A DNA stretch of 64,000 nt from Neurospora intermedia (Eukaryota > Ascomycota > Sordariomycetes > Sordariales > Sordariaceae), in contig BTPP01000006.1 of the NCBI GenBank assembly GCA_037102815.1, positions 2,976,001 through 3,040,000 on the forward strand. The letters are read 5' to 3'. The position numbers and the translations under genes were made by a program. The notes beneath the pieces are model-generated. The model saw only the letters and a program-made list of their open reading frames with translations, was not told the origin of the DNA and made no database searches. Positions 53,750 to 64,000 of the stretch are shown here, in pieces. Position 1 is the stretch's first letter; each line of letters opens with the position of its first letter.

Positions 53750-56005
53750 ATGTTTACCTATAGCCCTTTGAGCCGCGAAAAGCGCGAGACTCGTGTCTTC
53801 CGATTCACTCCTCCCCGCCAGTCAGGCTCCGACCGCATCAGTCTTGAACTTCGCCATGCCTCTCTTGACGATGACGCCCTCCAATATCGGGCGCTTTCAT
53901 ACGTCTGGGGAGATACCAAGGACAAAGAGGATATCGAAGTCAACGGCGAACGGTTTTCTGTCGGCGCCAATCTACATGCTCTGCTGCAGAGGCTTCAACA
54001 CCACGACGTGCAATCCTGGCTCTGGGCCGACGCCATATGTATCCACCAATCCGACGATGATGAAAAGAGTTGGCATGTCCAGAGCATGTATGATATCTTC
54101 AAGACCGCCGAGTTTGTTTACTCTTGGCTGGGTCCCAGCTCTGAGGCAACTGATGTGGCTATGAACTTCTTTTCGGACTGGGGCCCTCGTGCGTTGGAGG
54201 TTGGTGTGATGGAAAAATTGTGGTCGATGGACATCCACAAGGAATACCGATTCGGTTCAGACCCCTCAGTATGGAGAAATGTGTACTACCTCACACAGTA
54301 CTTTCACTCGGAGCCCATATTTGAGAGGGGAAGCACGAGTAAGGATGCTTTGATGATGAATCATGAGGTGTATGACTTAGCGAGGTTTTTCTACGACTTG
54401 CTTCATGTTGAAGGGCTACGTGGGACTGATGGGAAATCCGTCCTGAGTGATCTGGAAACCGGTATCACTCATCTGTTGACAAACGAGTACTGGCACCGGA
54501 TATGGATATTTCAGGAGGTGGCCCTGGCCCGAGAACTCCTTCTTATGTGCGGAGAAAAGTTCATACCGATTTCACACTTCGAAGCGGTGCTAGAAGCCCT
54601 CTGGAAATTTTGCGATGGATTTCCTTTGTTCTTTGAAGACATTCGACTGCGGAACGGCTTCTGTGAACGGTTCCCTTCTTATCTTTACCCAAACAAGGCT
54701 ATACTCGTTCGTCAATTACTCTGCCGCGGAAGGAAAGTGAGCTTGGCTACCATTCTTCTGGCTTTCTCTGACAAAACCGAGCGTCCATGGTATCGCGCGA
54801 CTGACCCACGCGATATCGTCTACGGTATACTTGGCCTCCTTTCCAACGATGACCGCCGTCCGTTTGGTCATGTCGACTACAAAAACACCACATGGGTAGA
54901 TCTGTTTACTCGGGTCACGCGATATTTGATCAAGCCACCTCTCACATCACAGCTATATGAAGGCGAACGAATGTACACTATCGGGCACTGTCTGCCTCGT
55001 CCAAGAGACCAAGCAAGCGAGCTGCCAAGCTGGGTCCCCGACTGGCGGGATGTAGGCGTAAAAGGGCTTCCGCAAAGCTTAGTAGACTCGGGTTCCTCAT
55101 CATATAACGCCAGCGCTAGAGGGGTTTTCCCTGACCTTATTATCTCTGGACATGAGAATCCGTCGGCCATCCAGCTGCCCGGGTATCGCGTTGATTTTGT
55201 CACCGATGTCATGCAATATGACTACGACGCTGGAAATGTTCGTGAAAGGGATCGACCAAGCGACTGGCTGGCACTCATTCGTGAATTCGTGGAGTTGCCA
55301 GAGAGCTCGGATATCTGGAGCTTGGAGCTAGAAGACGACGTCTGGCGCCTGGTCATGAACTGCCACGACGCAGATTTTGCTTCACTCGAGAGCCTGCCTG
55401 GGTTTGCTTGCTTTATCCGTAGGCTCATGCGCCAGGACTATCCCAATCCCGAGTCACTCCCAGAGTTCTTGGTCGAGTACATACCAAACTCCGAAGAGTT
55501 GAAGGCATCATCTGATATCAGGAGCTCGAAACACATGGATGATTCCCCGGTATCAAAAGTTTCCAACTGGAATGATGATACCTCCCGTGATGCGACTATA
55601 GTTATCGACGGGCAGGCGCAGACGAAAAGCAAAACAGTTGATCCGGAGTGTCTACCAGATAACAATAGCATTAGCGAAAGAGATGTGAGACTCTTTATGG
55701 ACGCAAAAATAAGAGGGATATTTTGCCAAGCCAGGTCAAGAAATTCCACGTTATTCAAGACGGCTAAAGGAATGCTGGGCAGCGGTATTGGGGATGTTAG
55801 ACCTGGAGACATGGTTGTAATTCTGCAGAATGCACATACCCCCTTTATCCTGCGTCCACGCCCGCAAGACGGGGATGGGATTGCGACCAAGACCGGAGAC
55901 AGTGGAAGCACCTTCACTTTTGGAGGAGAGGCATATGTGGACGGCATTATGTATGGGGGGTTCATGAGGACTAACCCAAAGGAGGAGGTATTTGATATCT
56001 ATTGA
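53750..56005 (+). CDS. HET-domain (heterokaryon incompatibility) protein
   Basis: Single exon, 751 aa from ATG 53750 (adenine at -3). An upstream in-frame ATG at 53585 has a poorer context. The HET domain spans roughly residues 42-200: YRALSYVWGD, LWADAICIHQSDDDEKSWHV, MYDIFKTAEFVYSWLGPSSE, and later WHRIWIFQEVALARELLLMCG. These are the three classic HET blocks. The C-terminal region carries DPRDIVYGILGL (typical D-x-R-D-x-[VI]-[YF]-[AG] block) and ends with a GDMVVIL ... FILRP segment found at the end of many such proteins. In fungi these act in allorecognition and trigger cell death on mismatch. Which partner locus it senses is unknown. No frame break. Confidence 0.93.
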   Translation: MFTYSPLSREKRETRVFRFTPPRQSGSDRISLELRHASLDDDALQYRALSYVWGDTKDKEDIEVNGERFSVGANLHALLQRLQHHDVQSWLWADAICIHQSDDDEKSWHVQSMYDIFKTAEFVYSWLGPSSEATDVAMNFFSDWGPRALEVGVMEKLWSMDIHKEYRFGSDPSVWRNVYYLTQYFHSEPIFERGSTSKDALMMNHEVYDLARFFYDLLHVEGLRGTDGKSVLSDLETGITHLLTNEYWHRIWIFQEVALARELLLMCGEKFIPISHFEAVLEALWKFCDGFPLFFEDIRLRNGFCERFPSYLYPNKAILVRQLLCRGRKVSLATILLAFSDKTERPWYRATDPRDIVYGILGLLSNDDRRPFGHVDYKNTTWVDLFTRVTRYLIKPPLTSQLYEGERMYTIGHCLPRPRDQASELPSWVPDWRDVGVKGLPQSLVDSGSSSYNASARGVFPDLIISGHENPSAIQLPGYRVDFVTDVMQYDYDAGNVRERDRPSDWLALIREFVELPESSDIWSLELEDDVWRLVMNCHDADFASLESLPGFACFIRRLMRQDYPNPESLPEFLVEYIPNSEELKASSDIRSSKHMDDSPVSKVSNWNDDTSRDATIVIDGQAQTKSKTVDPECLPDNNSISERDVRLFMDAKIRGIFCQARSRNSTLFKTAKGMLGSGIGDVRPGDMVVILQNAHTPFILRPRPQDGDGIATKTGDSGSTFTFGGEAYVDGIMYGGFMRTNPKEEVFDIY

Positions 56006-56987
56006 TGCATACTGGCATATCTCGTTTTATTTCTTTACTCTTGAGTATCATACCGTCCTTTTACTACCAACATGAACATGTCAGCATTATGAGGTACGAG
56101 ATTCATGTTTTTGCTTTATGATCTCAATGTGCCAAACAGAATTATGAGCAACGGAAGAACCAGGACAAAAAATGGCAGATTGAAGGACGGATTCGCCAAA
56201 AACCAAACATCATCAAGTAAGGCAATGAGTCAGCCGTCTCCATGAACACACACCCAAAGTCGTAGGCGCCATATCTCGATCTCCAAAAGCAGAGCCAAAG
56301 TTTCCAGTTGGTCACGATGAAGGGTATCACGTGCCTTCCGTCAGGTCTGTACAAGCAGATATCTGCCTACCGATAAGACACAACAGGACATCCCACGTCC
56401 TTCATGCCTGCCGCTGTTCGTTCAGCATCGATCGTACCTGCATTTCCATGACAGAAAATACCCTCTTCGCAATTTCACTTTGTTCCTACTCCAATTTTCT
56501 TCGTCTTTTCTTAGTCCGCACTTCTTTGTTCAGTTTCCGTTCAACAACCAGTCGCTGTTGCCATACGCACAACACTAGCCATCGTCACCATTTTTGACAA
56601 TCGTCATTTCACCAATCTTTAATTTACAATACAGGCAAGAACACACGGCTTAAAGTTTTGAAAGGTGCCGGTAGTGGCTGTGATCATCCACCCTTTCCCC
56701 AATTGGGTGGTAACTGCCCGGTTTCTGGGGTTATCGGGTGTACGGAGGATGTGGGGGGTGGGAGTGTCCATGCCAGTGAGTGCATGCGTTGGATGTAGGG
56801 ATATCGGGATGGGAGAGACGCGGAGAGTGGGAGAGTGGGGGCGTGGAAGGTGACAGGCGGGATTCCATGAAATGACGGCGGCTTGTGAGGCAGAGGAAGC
56901 ACTCTCACTCTCATCAATCACGACGCAACCTTGCTAACTGAACTCCCGCCTACCCATCACCAATCCACTCGCCAACCAGTGTCCCAA
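56006..56987. other. Intergenic between convergent genes
   Basis: 3' regions of the HET gene and of the prenyltransferase. Low-complexity frames at 56619-56921 only. Confidence 0.55.
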
Positions 56988-58555
56988 TCAAATTTCATCC
57001 TGCGCGAAGCCATAATCATACGCCTCCTGGAACCTGGGTGCCAGATAAACCGTCATGTACGGCCCCGTCCGATCCGAATAGGAGAATGACACCCAAGTAT
57101 GTGTCCCCGGAGCCTTCTTGGAATCGACATGCGGACTGTTTTTCTCCTTAGTTAGCAACCACTTTTCTCATCTCCAAATCTCTCTCACCTTCCACATTCC
57201 ATGCAGCTCATATCTGAAGAAGACGGGACAAATAGTACTCACAAAGCCTCCCTAATCGCCTCCCCATACCCTCCCTTCCCCAACTCTCCCCATCCAAACC
57301 CCCTCCACACCTCTTCCAGTCCCTCAATTATCGCTTCCTCCGTCTTGAAAATCTGCATCAGTGGCACATACACCTTCACCTCCGGCTCTCCCTTCCCTGG
57401 ACGCATCTCATAACTTGTGAACCCCTTCCAGTAGCTATTACTCTTACTCTCCAACCGGCAGGGCTTGCTCATGTTTTCCGTTGCGTCATTTATCGGTGAC
57501 CGGTCCCCGCGCAAGAGGTGGTAGATGCCCCTCAGAATCTCTACGCCGCGCAATGTTTCCGGGGATGTCAAGCGGCCACCCAGAGTCATCGCGTCGCGCA
57601 TCACGCTAAAGGCGTTGCTGGGTACGAGGGTGTAAAGTTTCACTCGCGCGCCTTGGTCGGGAGAGACGGCGTCGATGCCGATGCAATTGGGCATCATCAT
57701 CGCCTTTCTAGAAGCGACGTAGTCCTCGACTAGATCAATAGCGAGTTTCAATTCCTCGGCCTTCGTCCGGATCGCCCTCAGCGCACAAAAGAGAACTTGA
57801 TGAGGGGACAACCCCGTCACCATACTTTTCGGCCCTGCAAAAAAGTAGGGTTTCAACACCCTCTTTTCCCCTATGCACCCGATGGCGATGGCTGCGTGCT
57901 CTGGCGGTAGTTGACTATCTCTAGAGACAAGCTTCGACTGGAATACCGCCTGTTCTGATGGGGTCAGGTACATGTGCTCTTTGACTTCGTCGTACCAGGT
58001 TAAATCCGCTTTGGTCTCGCCCTTTCCATGACACTCCCTGGCCAGCAATGGAAACAACCGCTTATACTCCTCTTGGTTTGTCGGGTCTTCTTTGGTGGTT
58101 CCAGTGGCAGGTATTGGGTCGAAACTGAACCTCAGCGTCCCTACCACCGAGGATGACGACGGAGACCCGGCGGGGGCAGAGCAAAAGTTCCAGGTTGCTC
58201 GGTAGGGAGAGCCTTCGTAGTTGAGGGGAGAACGGAGGCGATAGGAAGATGAGGGACGCGGACCGAGGTTGGGGATGACGTTGTTGCGGAACCAAGATAT
58301 GTGGAGGGATTGTTGGGAGGGGGTGTAGGAGTGGGAGTGGCGGAGGATGGAGGTGATGGAGGAAGCGCAGGCTGTCCACCAGTAGCGGTGGTTGGGGTTG
58401 TTGTTGTCATATTGGGAAATCGGAAGATTGCTGGTGGATGAGTTATGACGGGCCTGGATCGGGGTTCGGGTTTTCGGTGGTGATCGAGTTGATAGGCATG
58501 TTGGTCTTGTCAGGGGGCTGATCCGGATGGTTGTGTGCGAGGAAAGTTGTCTCAT
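56988..58555 (-). CDS. ABBA-type aromatic (indole) prenyltransferase, DMATS family
   Basis: Exons (minus) 58555-57243 and 57135-56988 (107-nt intron, GTGAGT ... CAG) give 486 aa. Transfers a dimethylallyl or longer prenyl group from its diphosphate to an aromatic carbon, usually of tryptophan or an indole alkaloid. Family marks: HRYWWTACASSITSIL near the start, YRATWNFCSAPAG, SFDPIP, GIDAVSPDQGARVKLYTL, GRLTSPETLRGVEIL, SYEMRPGKGEPEVKVYVP, and in exon 2 HTWVSFSYSDRTGPYMTVYL. The Lys/Tyr/Arg sites that hold the diphosphate lie in these blocks. The first about 55 residues are a Ser/Thr/Arg-rich extension without acidic residues, perhaps a targeting peptide or a wrong start. No NRPS or PKS lies within this window, so the substrate is unknown. 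Confidence 0.9.
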
Positions 58556-58930
58556 TGTCGGGACTCTTTGGATCAACGGAGGGAAGAAAGAAGTGAGATG
58601 AAAAGTGCCTGTATCATAGATGACGCGTTTGGTAAGTAAAAGAAAAGATGTACAACAGACGTTCAGACGCGATTGTGACATGAATGGGAAAAGGATGAGT
58701 GGACGTTGAAATAAACACGTGGACCCGATCAGAGTCCCGCTCCGGTGCATGGCCTGACCAGGGTGTATCCCCACCTACTTGAACGAAGATCGGCCACCAT
58801 CAAGCGAAAGTCTCAATGCCGTATGCTGATGGTGGCAGTTTGTCTTCTCCCTTTCAAAAAGAAAAATATGCAAAATCATTCGTTAACCATCATCCACAAC
58901 CTACCTCTACCTACGTACCTCCCCTTTCCC

Positions 58931-59572
58931 CTACTCACCCTCCCCCTTCTTACCCTTCCCCTCCTCCTTCACAGCCTCATACGCCTCCCTCCTCCGTTCC
59001 TCATTCCCCTCCACCCTCCAACTCTCCAAATACCCCGGCACCTCCTCCACCTGATTATACCCTCCCGCCACCGGCTCCCCAAACTGCGTCCAAGCAGGCA
59101 CCACGCCCACCCACGTCTTTTCTCTTATTTCTTGGTTGCCCAAATCCCCCCGCTCATCATGCGGCTCTCCACTTCTAATCTTTGCACTGCCCGCCTTGAT
59201 TTTGACTTTGAGTATACTCGTGCTTTGCATCTCGGCGTTATTCGGCGGAGTGCGCGTGTTTTGGTACCGAGATGGAACGACGCTGTTGGTTACGAGTTCC
59301 ATTGCCCAGAGCTTTTCGGCCGGGTCGATGACGGGGGTTGCGTGTCCGAAGAGAATGGCGGAGCGGTAGTTGTAGGAATGGGAGTTGGGAGTGAGGGAGA
59401 GGACGTAGCCGTCTAGGAGGGTGGCGGAGATGGTTAGGGGTGTTCCTTCCTCGCCGTCTGGCGAGGTTCGAGCTAGATTCATGAGGCGGGAGGAGACGTA
59501 GCTGGGGATGGTTAGTTTTGGGTGGGGGTATGGTGAGAGGAGGTGGTAATAAGAGGGAGGGGGAGGAGGGGT

Positions 59573-59605
<33 letters not shown>

Positions 59606-59936
59606 GATAAAAGGGAGGAAGGGGACGAACCCGTGCAGGTACAAGTCGAGAACGTCGCCTAGGTCGGCGGAAGGACGCGAAAAGGAACCCATTTGGCCGA
59701 TCATGGGGAGGACGGCGGGGAAGGGGGAGGAAGAGTCTTGGAAGGCGACATTGAGGAAGGGAGAGGAGTTGATGATGCCGTGAATGGTTTCGAGGGAGTA
59801 GCGGGCTGGGTTGGGAAATCAGTTAGCGATGAAGTGGGTGAGGGTACCTGGGGGTTAAAGCGGTGTTACCTCTGTCATTGAGTCGCTTGACCGTGCTGTA
59901 CGGCTGTTTGGGGTATTCTAGTTCGCGAGAAGGCAT
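58931..59936 (-). CDS. Pyridoxamine-5'-phosphate-oxidase-like FMN-binding split-barrel protein
   Basis: Exons (minus) 59936-59870, 59805-59631 and 59501-58931 give 270 aa. Support: NDRARYSLETIHGIINSSPF, LNVAFQDSSSPFPAVLPMIG, LDLYLHGYVSSRLMNLAR, ISATLLDGYVLSLTPNSHSYNYRSAILFG and WVGVVPAWTQFGEP. These are the usual blocks of the fungal 'FMN-binding split barrel-related' family, sometimes annotated as flavin-nucleotide-binding proteins. The second intron (59630-59502) contains a run of 32 G (plus strand). The gene lies 375 bp upstream of the prenyltransferase on the same strand, so co-regulation is possible. The true substrate is unknown. Confidence 0.88.
59573..59604. repeat. Homopolymer of 32 G inside an intron
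   Basis: An uninterrupted run of 32 G on the plus strand (poly-C in the transcript), flanked by more G-rich sequence. It lies between the donor at 59630 and the acceptor at 59502 of the flavoprotein gene. The length may be affected by sequencing slippage. Confidence 0.9.
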
Positions 59937-62107
59937 TTCGACGGATAGTGAGATGAGGACTGGAGTGTTGACGTGTCACGACGAGGGCATGTTATAGCGA
60001 AACAACAGTTTGTTTATGTATCGGTCTTAGATCAATTGTTGAAAGGCTCTGTACTATGTATGACACATTACATTCGTGACTCACGGCACATGGTCTCTCT
60101 GAGTCCGACCATGAGAAGGAAGGTATAAGGACATCAACAACCCAATATGGAAAGTGATGATAAGCAACGGAGCGGGGAGATGAGGAGTACCTAGTAAGTA
60201 GCGTCAGCGAACCGGGCACGCCATCTCGGATGCGGCCCGATGCTAGGTCCGGCTTGGATCGGCTTCCGGAACATGGATGGATTCAGTTGGATCGACAATG
60301 ACGACAATGGATGGGTACCCCGAATACGCCCTTTGGATGACATGGTACACTATCAACTTGATGCCAATGAATAGAAAACAGTCGTCAGACAATCATCTCA
60401 TCCATTGGTAATGGCAACACCATTTTGGCGTATACCATCCGTACTTGTGCTTCCCTACCGGGAGACCGTCCTTGTTGATGATACGGCTTCATTATGGACT
60501 TCCAACATCCATGCTCGACGCCAAGATGAGGTCGAGGAAACGGATAACCCGACATTCAGGATGGAAGGACTAGCGTGTTTGGTGTTGCGCCAGAATGGGT
60601 CGTTTCTTCTCAGCAAGGCAAGCTATATCAGAGTCCCTTATATTCACATGATGTGGCGCGGTCGGATGGTGAACGGAAAGGAAAAGGAATTGAAGGAGCT
60701 GGAGAAGGGCGAAATTGAACAATGACCAAGCCAGACGAAAGAGGGGCCCGGGCTCCCCCACAGCGCACAGAGGCTGACCCCACCATGTTACCCCACTAAG
60801 CAGAAAATGCCCCGCGTTGATTGGCCAGTGCGCACTTCCCCTTGAAGTCGTCCAGTCCCTTTTGCAAAGTCACTTTGTCTCACCAACTTCCACTTCCACT
60901 TCCACTTCCACTTCCGCTTCCAATTTGTCATCTTGTGGTGTCGCGACTGAAGCTCAACGTCGTCCTACCGTCACCACACTCGAGATACGAGAACCATTTA
61001 TTGAGGCGCTTCCATGACATCGCTCACCTTTGCACTTCTCTCGGATCTTGCCGAGCTCAATTGGTCCAAACCATGTCCCGGCCTCGGATCGCGGCGTCGC
61101 TCTCACGTCCCGTTATGTCGGAAAATTGATAATGTCCCGACAGTAGCATCTCCGATGGATACAAACAATGTCCCGGAAATGCTGCCGAGATGGCGGCCGT
61201 GCTATACCCCGACGACCTAAGACCCGCAAACCGTTGGGAGTTCACGGTGCTCTTGCGGGCGAAATCTTGGACCACACCCCGCAGTCATTGCTCCAACCTT
61301 ACCGCCACTGCCACCACCATCAAGGAAAAGCACGATCCATTATTTCCAAAAATGCGCGCGAGTCCCGTTTCCTTTCTAGATGAAAGAAACTTCAGTCCCG
61401 GCGGCTCAGATCCAGAACCCCTTCCTTGCAAGTGCCAGAGCGTAATGGAACGTCTTGGGTTTCGACTGAAACACCGCCAAGGGGTAATCCAGGAGGCGTT
61501 ACCACCATTACCACAGCTCTGATATCATCAGCCTCGTCTCCCCCAGCCAATCACCCTCCAGGCCTTGTTCCAGCATAAAGATCATTACGCCACTCCTGGT
61601 GCATTCCCCTGGGACGGCTTGTGTTTGAGCCTGTGCTCCCGTAAGTGATCCCCGGCCGACGAACTCGTGATGCTGGGATCCCGGGGTTGGGGCCGATACT
61701 AGACATAGTATATCCGAGTCCATGTTGATAGCAGCCAGCCTGTCCTTGGCAGCTGCCCCAACACCGGTTCGTTGGTAGTCAGTCTGACACACAGACACAC
61801 TCAAAGAAAACTGTTTTGCTCTCCTTTCTCTCTCTCCTTTTCCTCTCTTACCTTGAACTGGCGTTTGGCAACTCTGTACATGGCTTGAACCCCCCCAAGC
61901 ATGTCATTGCCGCTATTCACAACTTAATCTTCACACACACAGACGCAAGGCACGTCGACATGATACATTCTTTTTGACTAATATTTTTCCATCAAGCGTG
62001 TTCTTCTTTTTTTTGGTTGTGACACCCCCATTGACTGGGGTTCCCTTCTCTCCGCCCGTTGAATATTCCATCTTGCCAACTGACCATATCCACTCTTGTT
62101 CACCACC
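59937..62107. other. Intergenic
   Basis: No supported gene. A 106-codon plus-strand frame at 60405-60725 lacks features. Contains the (CTTCCA)n repeat. The last 300 bp are C/T-rich with a CA-rich block and are likely the promoter and leader of the membrane-protein gene. Confidence 0.5.
60885..60922. repeat. (ACTTCC)n tandem repeat
   Basis: About six units of a 6-bp repeat, the last one diverged (CGCTTCC). Confidence 0.9.
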
Positions 62108-64000
62108 ATGGCCGTCAAAGGTGCCACCGAGGCCCTCGTTGCGGCTTTCACTTTGTCAGTTCATCCATGGTCAGTAAACAATAACATCTCAAAGCTAATA
62201 TGTTAACAGTGGTCTTGTGTTGTACGCCGCAACCGCGGCTCTCGCTCTCTACGCAAAGGGTCATGGCATCGCGATACTCCGGGACGGCCAGAGGCTGGTC
62301 CTCGTCGGTTTTCTATCCACCGCTGCCCTGTGGGCACTTAGCGATTTTATTTCTATTCTTCTCCAAGTCGACACCTCGTCGACATCTTGCCAGGTCGGCA
62401 TAATATTCGCTACCGTCTTCGACCAACTTGCCCGATTCTCCATTGAACAATACCTTCACTGGGCGCAAAACACAGGGGAGAAGGTATCCGCGGTGCAGAT
62501 TGTCTCCCAACTCCTAATACTCAGTCGACTCGTTATTGGAGTAGTGTTTGTTGGATTCACTCGACCTCAAACCGATTCTTTCTGCGTCGCTGCCTCTTCC
62601 GAACTTCCCGTTTCGATCATCGTTATCTCCATGGATGCCGCCATTCTTCTTTGTCTCATCTCACGCGCCTTGACCCAGAACACTCAGCTCAACACCGAAT
62701 CTCAGGACGCTAGGCGGAAGGCACTGTTTTGGGTCATGGCTGGTCTGGCTGTTTGGATTGCGTCCAGCGTAACCTTGCACCTTGGTTTCCGTTATATTGC
62801 CCTGGCGGTCAGAACTGCTCTGCCTGCCATTGGCCTGACCATTTTAATCAGTAAGTGTTATTGTTGTGGTAATTGATCTCACTGGCTGACTAGGTACAGC
62901 CATTCTTACTCTCTGCTCTGGCAGCCTCGGGTCGGCTAGCATACTGCGATCCAAATCTCCTGAAGCGCTCTCTCCTCGCCGTGTCGAAATCAGCCGCGAT
63001 ATTTCCACGTCCAATACCTACTTTCCCAGCGGTAACTACCAAGATGTCAAGGACGCTGCCATTAGGTCCGAGACAGCATTCATCAACCCTAGGGAGGCAC
63101 CATCGACAAAGAACCAACCTACTCAGGGACTCCCGACTATCTCACTGCCCATCACTGGAGTGGTTGGCATGGGCGGAGTTCCCATTGAAGGACAGCTGTT
63201 TCCGCCTATCCGAGCAAATACCGCCCCAACGATCGCAAGAACCAGGTCGGTTAAGGCTGCTGTTGGTCTTCATAAAAAGGGGGCTTCGGCAGGTGGGAGG
63301 TTACAGATTAGCAATCCCGTTCTCCAGAACACCGGGAACAGCTCGCTCGACAAGATTCCCACCGTGGATTTGCAGGAAGCCATGAGGGCAGAGCGGGAGC
63401 GAAGGGAGAAGTTGCTCAGGCAAACGAGCCAGGCCAAAAGGGAGATGAATACGCAGCCGTCGGTAATGGATCCCAGGGAGCAGATCAACAGAGGTGCGAG
63501 CTTGAAGAGAAAGGAGGTTGGGTCACCAGTTTCGTCCGACTCTTCTCTTCGTCCAGAAAATATGGGGAAGACTTCTTCGACAGAACTGTCGCCAGGAATG
63601 AGTGGAATCAGGCAACGATCTCCGCGCCAATCACCAGAACCATCAGAGGCCTCGAGACAGTCTGTTTTCCCGTCTCGATCCGTGTCCCCTCCCAAGGAGG
63701 ACTTCGAACAAGCACTGCCGAATCTCGATATCCGTCCTTCGAGACAATTGCCTCCCTCGCCTCCCACGCCGCCACAGGAAAGGCCCTTGACCATGCTTCA
63801 AAGGCGACCCACTACTGGCTTGCCATCAAACCCCAAAGCTCGCGCATTGAAGCTCGAACAGGATGCACCCGGCGCAGAACGTCAGCAGACTGTTCTTTTC
63901 CTCAATAATGTCATCTTTGACGACCCCGCCTTTGCACATGACATTCTGCTGGGTTCTGATGATATGACCGTCAACAAACCTCGATCTCCCGGGACCCCTG
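62108..64000 (+). CDS. Seven-helix membrane protein with long disordered tail (3' end outside window)
   Basis: Exons 62108-62154, 62210-62850 and 62900 to beyond 64000, with frame kept at both junctions; at least 596 aa. About seven hydrophobic segments lie in residues 1-240 (EALVAAFTFGLVLYAATAAL, LVGFLSTAALWALSDFISIL, IIFATVFDQLARFSIEQYL, LLILSRLVIGVVFVGF, IIVISMDAAILLCLISRA, FWVMAGLAVWIASSVTLHL, and a last one near ALPAIGLTILI). The remainder is Ser/Pro/Arg-rich and disordered, with clusters of possible phosphorylation sites (RSKSPEALSPRR, RQRSPRQSPEPSE, RSVSPPKED). Seven helices followed by a long cytosolic tail resemble fungal receptor-like proteins, but I recognise no receptor family. 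The first intron donor (GTCAGT) is weak, so exon 1 is less certain. Confidence 0.75.

Noticed and set aside
58745-59416. 223-codon and 120-codon plus-strand frames
   Set aside because: Antisense of the flavoprotein gene; Pro/Leu-rich shadow.
60405-60725. 106-codon plus-strand frame with an ATG
   Set aside because: Mixed composition, no domain, and no neighbouring exon or promoter support.

Overview
The window looks like a filamentous ascomycete chromosome, most likely Sordariales and close to Neurospora or Sordaria. Introns are short (about 49-80 nt in most genes) with GTAAGT/GTATGT donors and CTAAC-type branch sites. Intergenic DNA is full of TACCTA/AGGTA-type short motifs. The 351-codon cyanide hydratase reads almost exactly as I remember the Neurospora enzyme, including its E46/K128/C163 triad. 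The species is an inference from memory; no database search was possible.

Layout. (1) 1-7 kb: a divergent two-gene unit. A partial, unrecognised gene runs leftwards off the window. Across a 518-bp shared promoter, a whole 1351-aa protein runs rightwards and resembles CACTA/EnSpm/Plavaka-type (TNP2-like) transposases. (2) 7-14 kb: tandem repeats and three lineage-specific hypothetical genes. (3) 14-38 kb: an accessory mosaic. It holds three open copies and two partial copies of an undescribed small-protein family (core W-I-K-D-F ... H/R-V-R-P-R ... N-D-R-L-A-[ED]-M), all on the minus strand. It also holds a 655-bp MITE with 35-bp inverted ends, a Tc1/mariner remnant, a Ty3-type integrase fragment, an SNF2-helicase remnant, Cys-rich fragments and several duplicated gene pieces. 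(4) 40-46 kb: conserved housekeeping genes. A phospholipid N-methyltransferase and a membrane-anchored spermidine-synthase-family protein diverge from one promoter, followed by cyanide hydratase. (5) 46-62 kb: an uncertain multi-exon gene, a SAM methyltransferase, a HET-domain protein, then an ABBA/DMATS-type indole prenyltransferase with a pyridoxamine-phosphate-oxidase-like flavoprotein just upstream on the same strand. (6) 62-64 kb: a seven-helix membrane protein with a long disordered tail, cut by the window end.

How it fits together: the two ends look like ordinary euchromatin, and the middle is a graveyard and nursery of lineage-specific sequence. The best candidates for something undescribed are the divergent transposase-like/partner pair and the clustered W-I-K-D-F family. 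No rRNA, tRNA, CRISPR or bacterial-style signals were seen. All exon borders are read by eye and have no transcript support.
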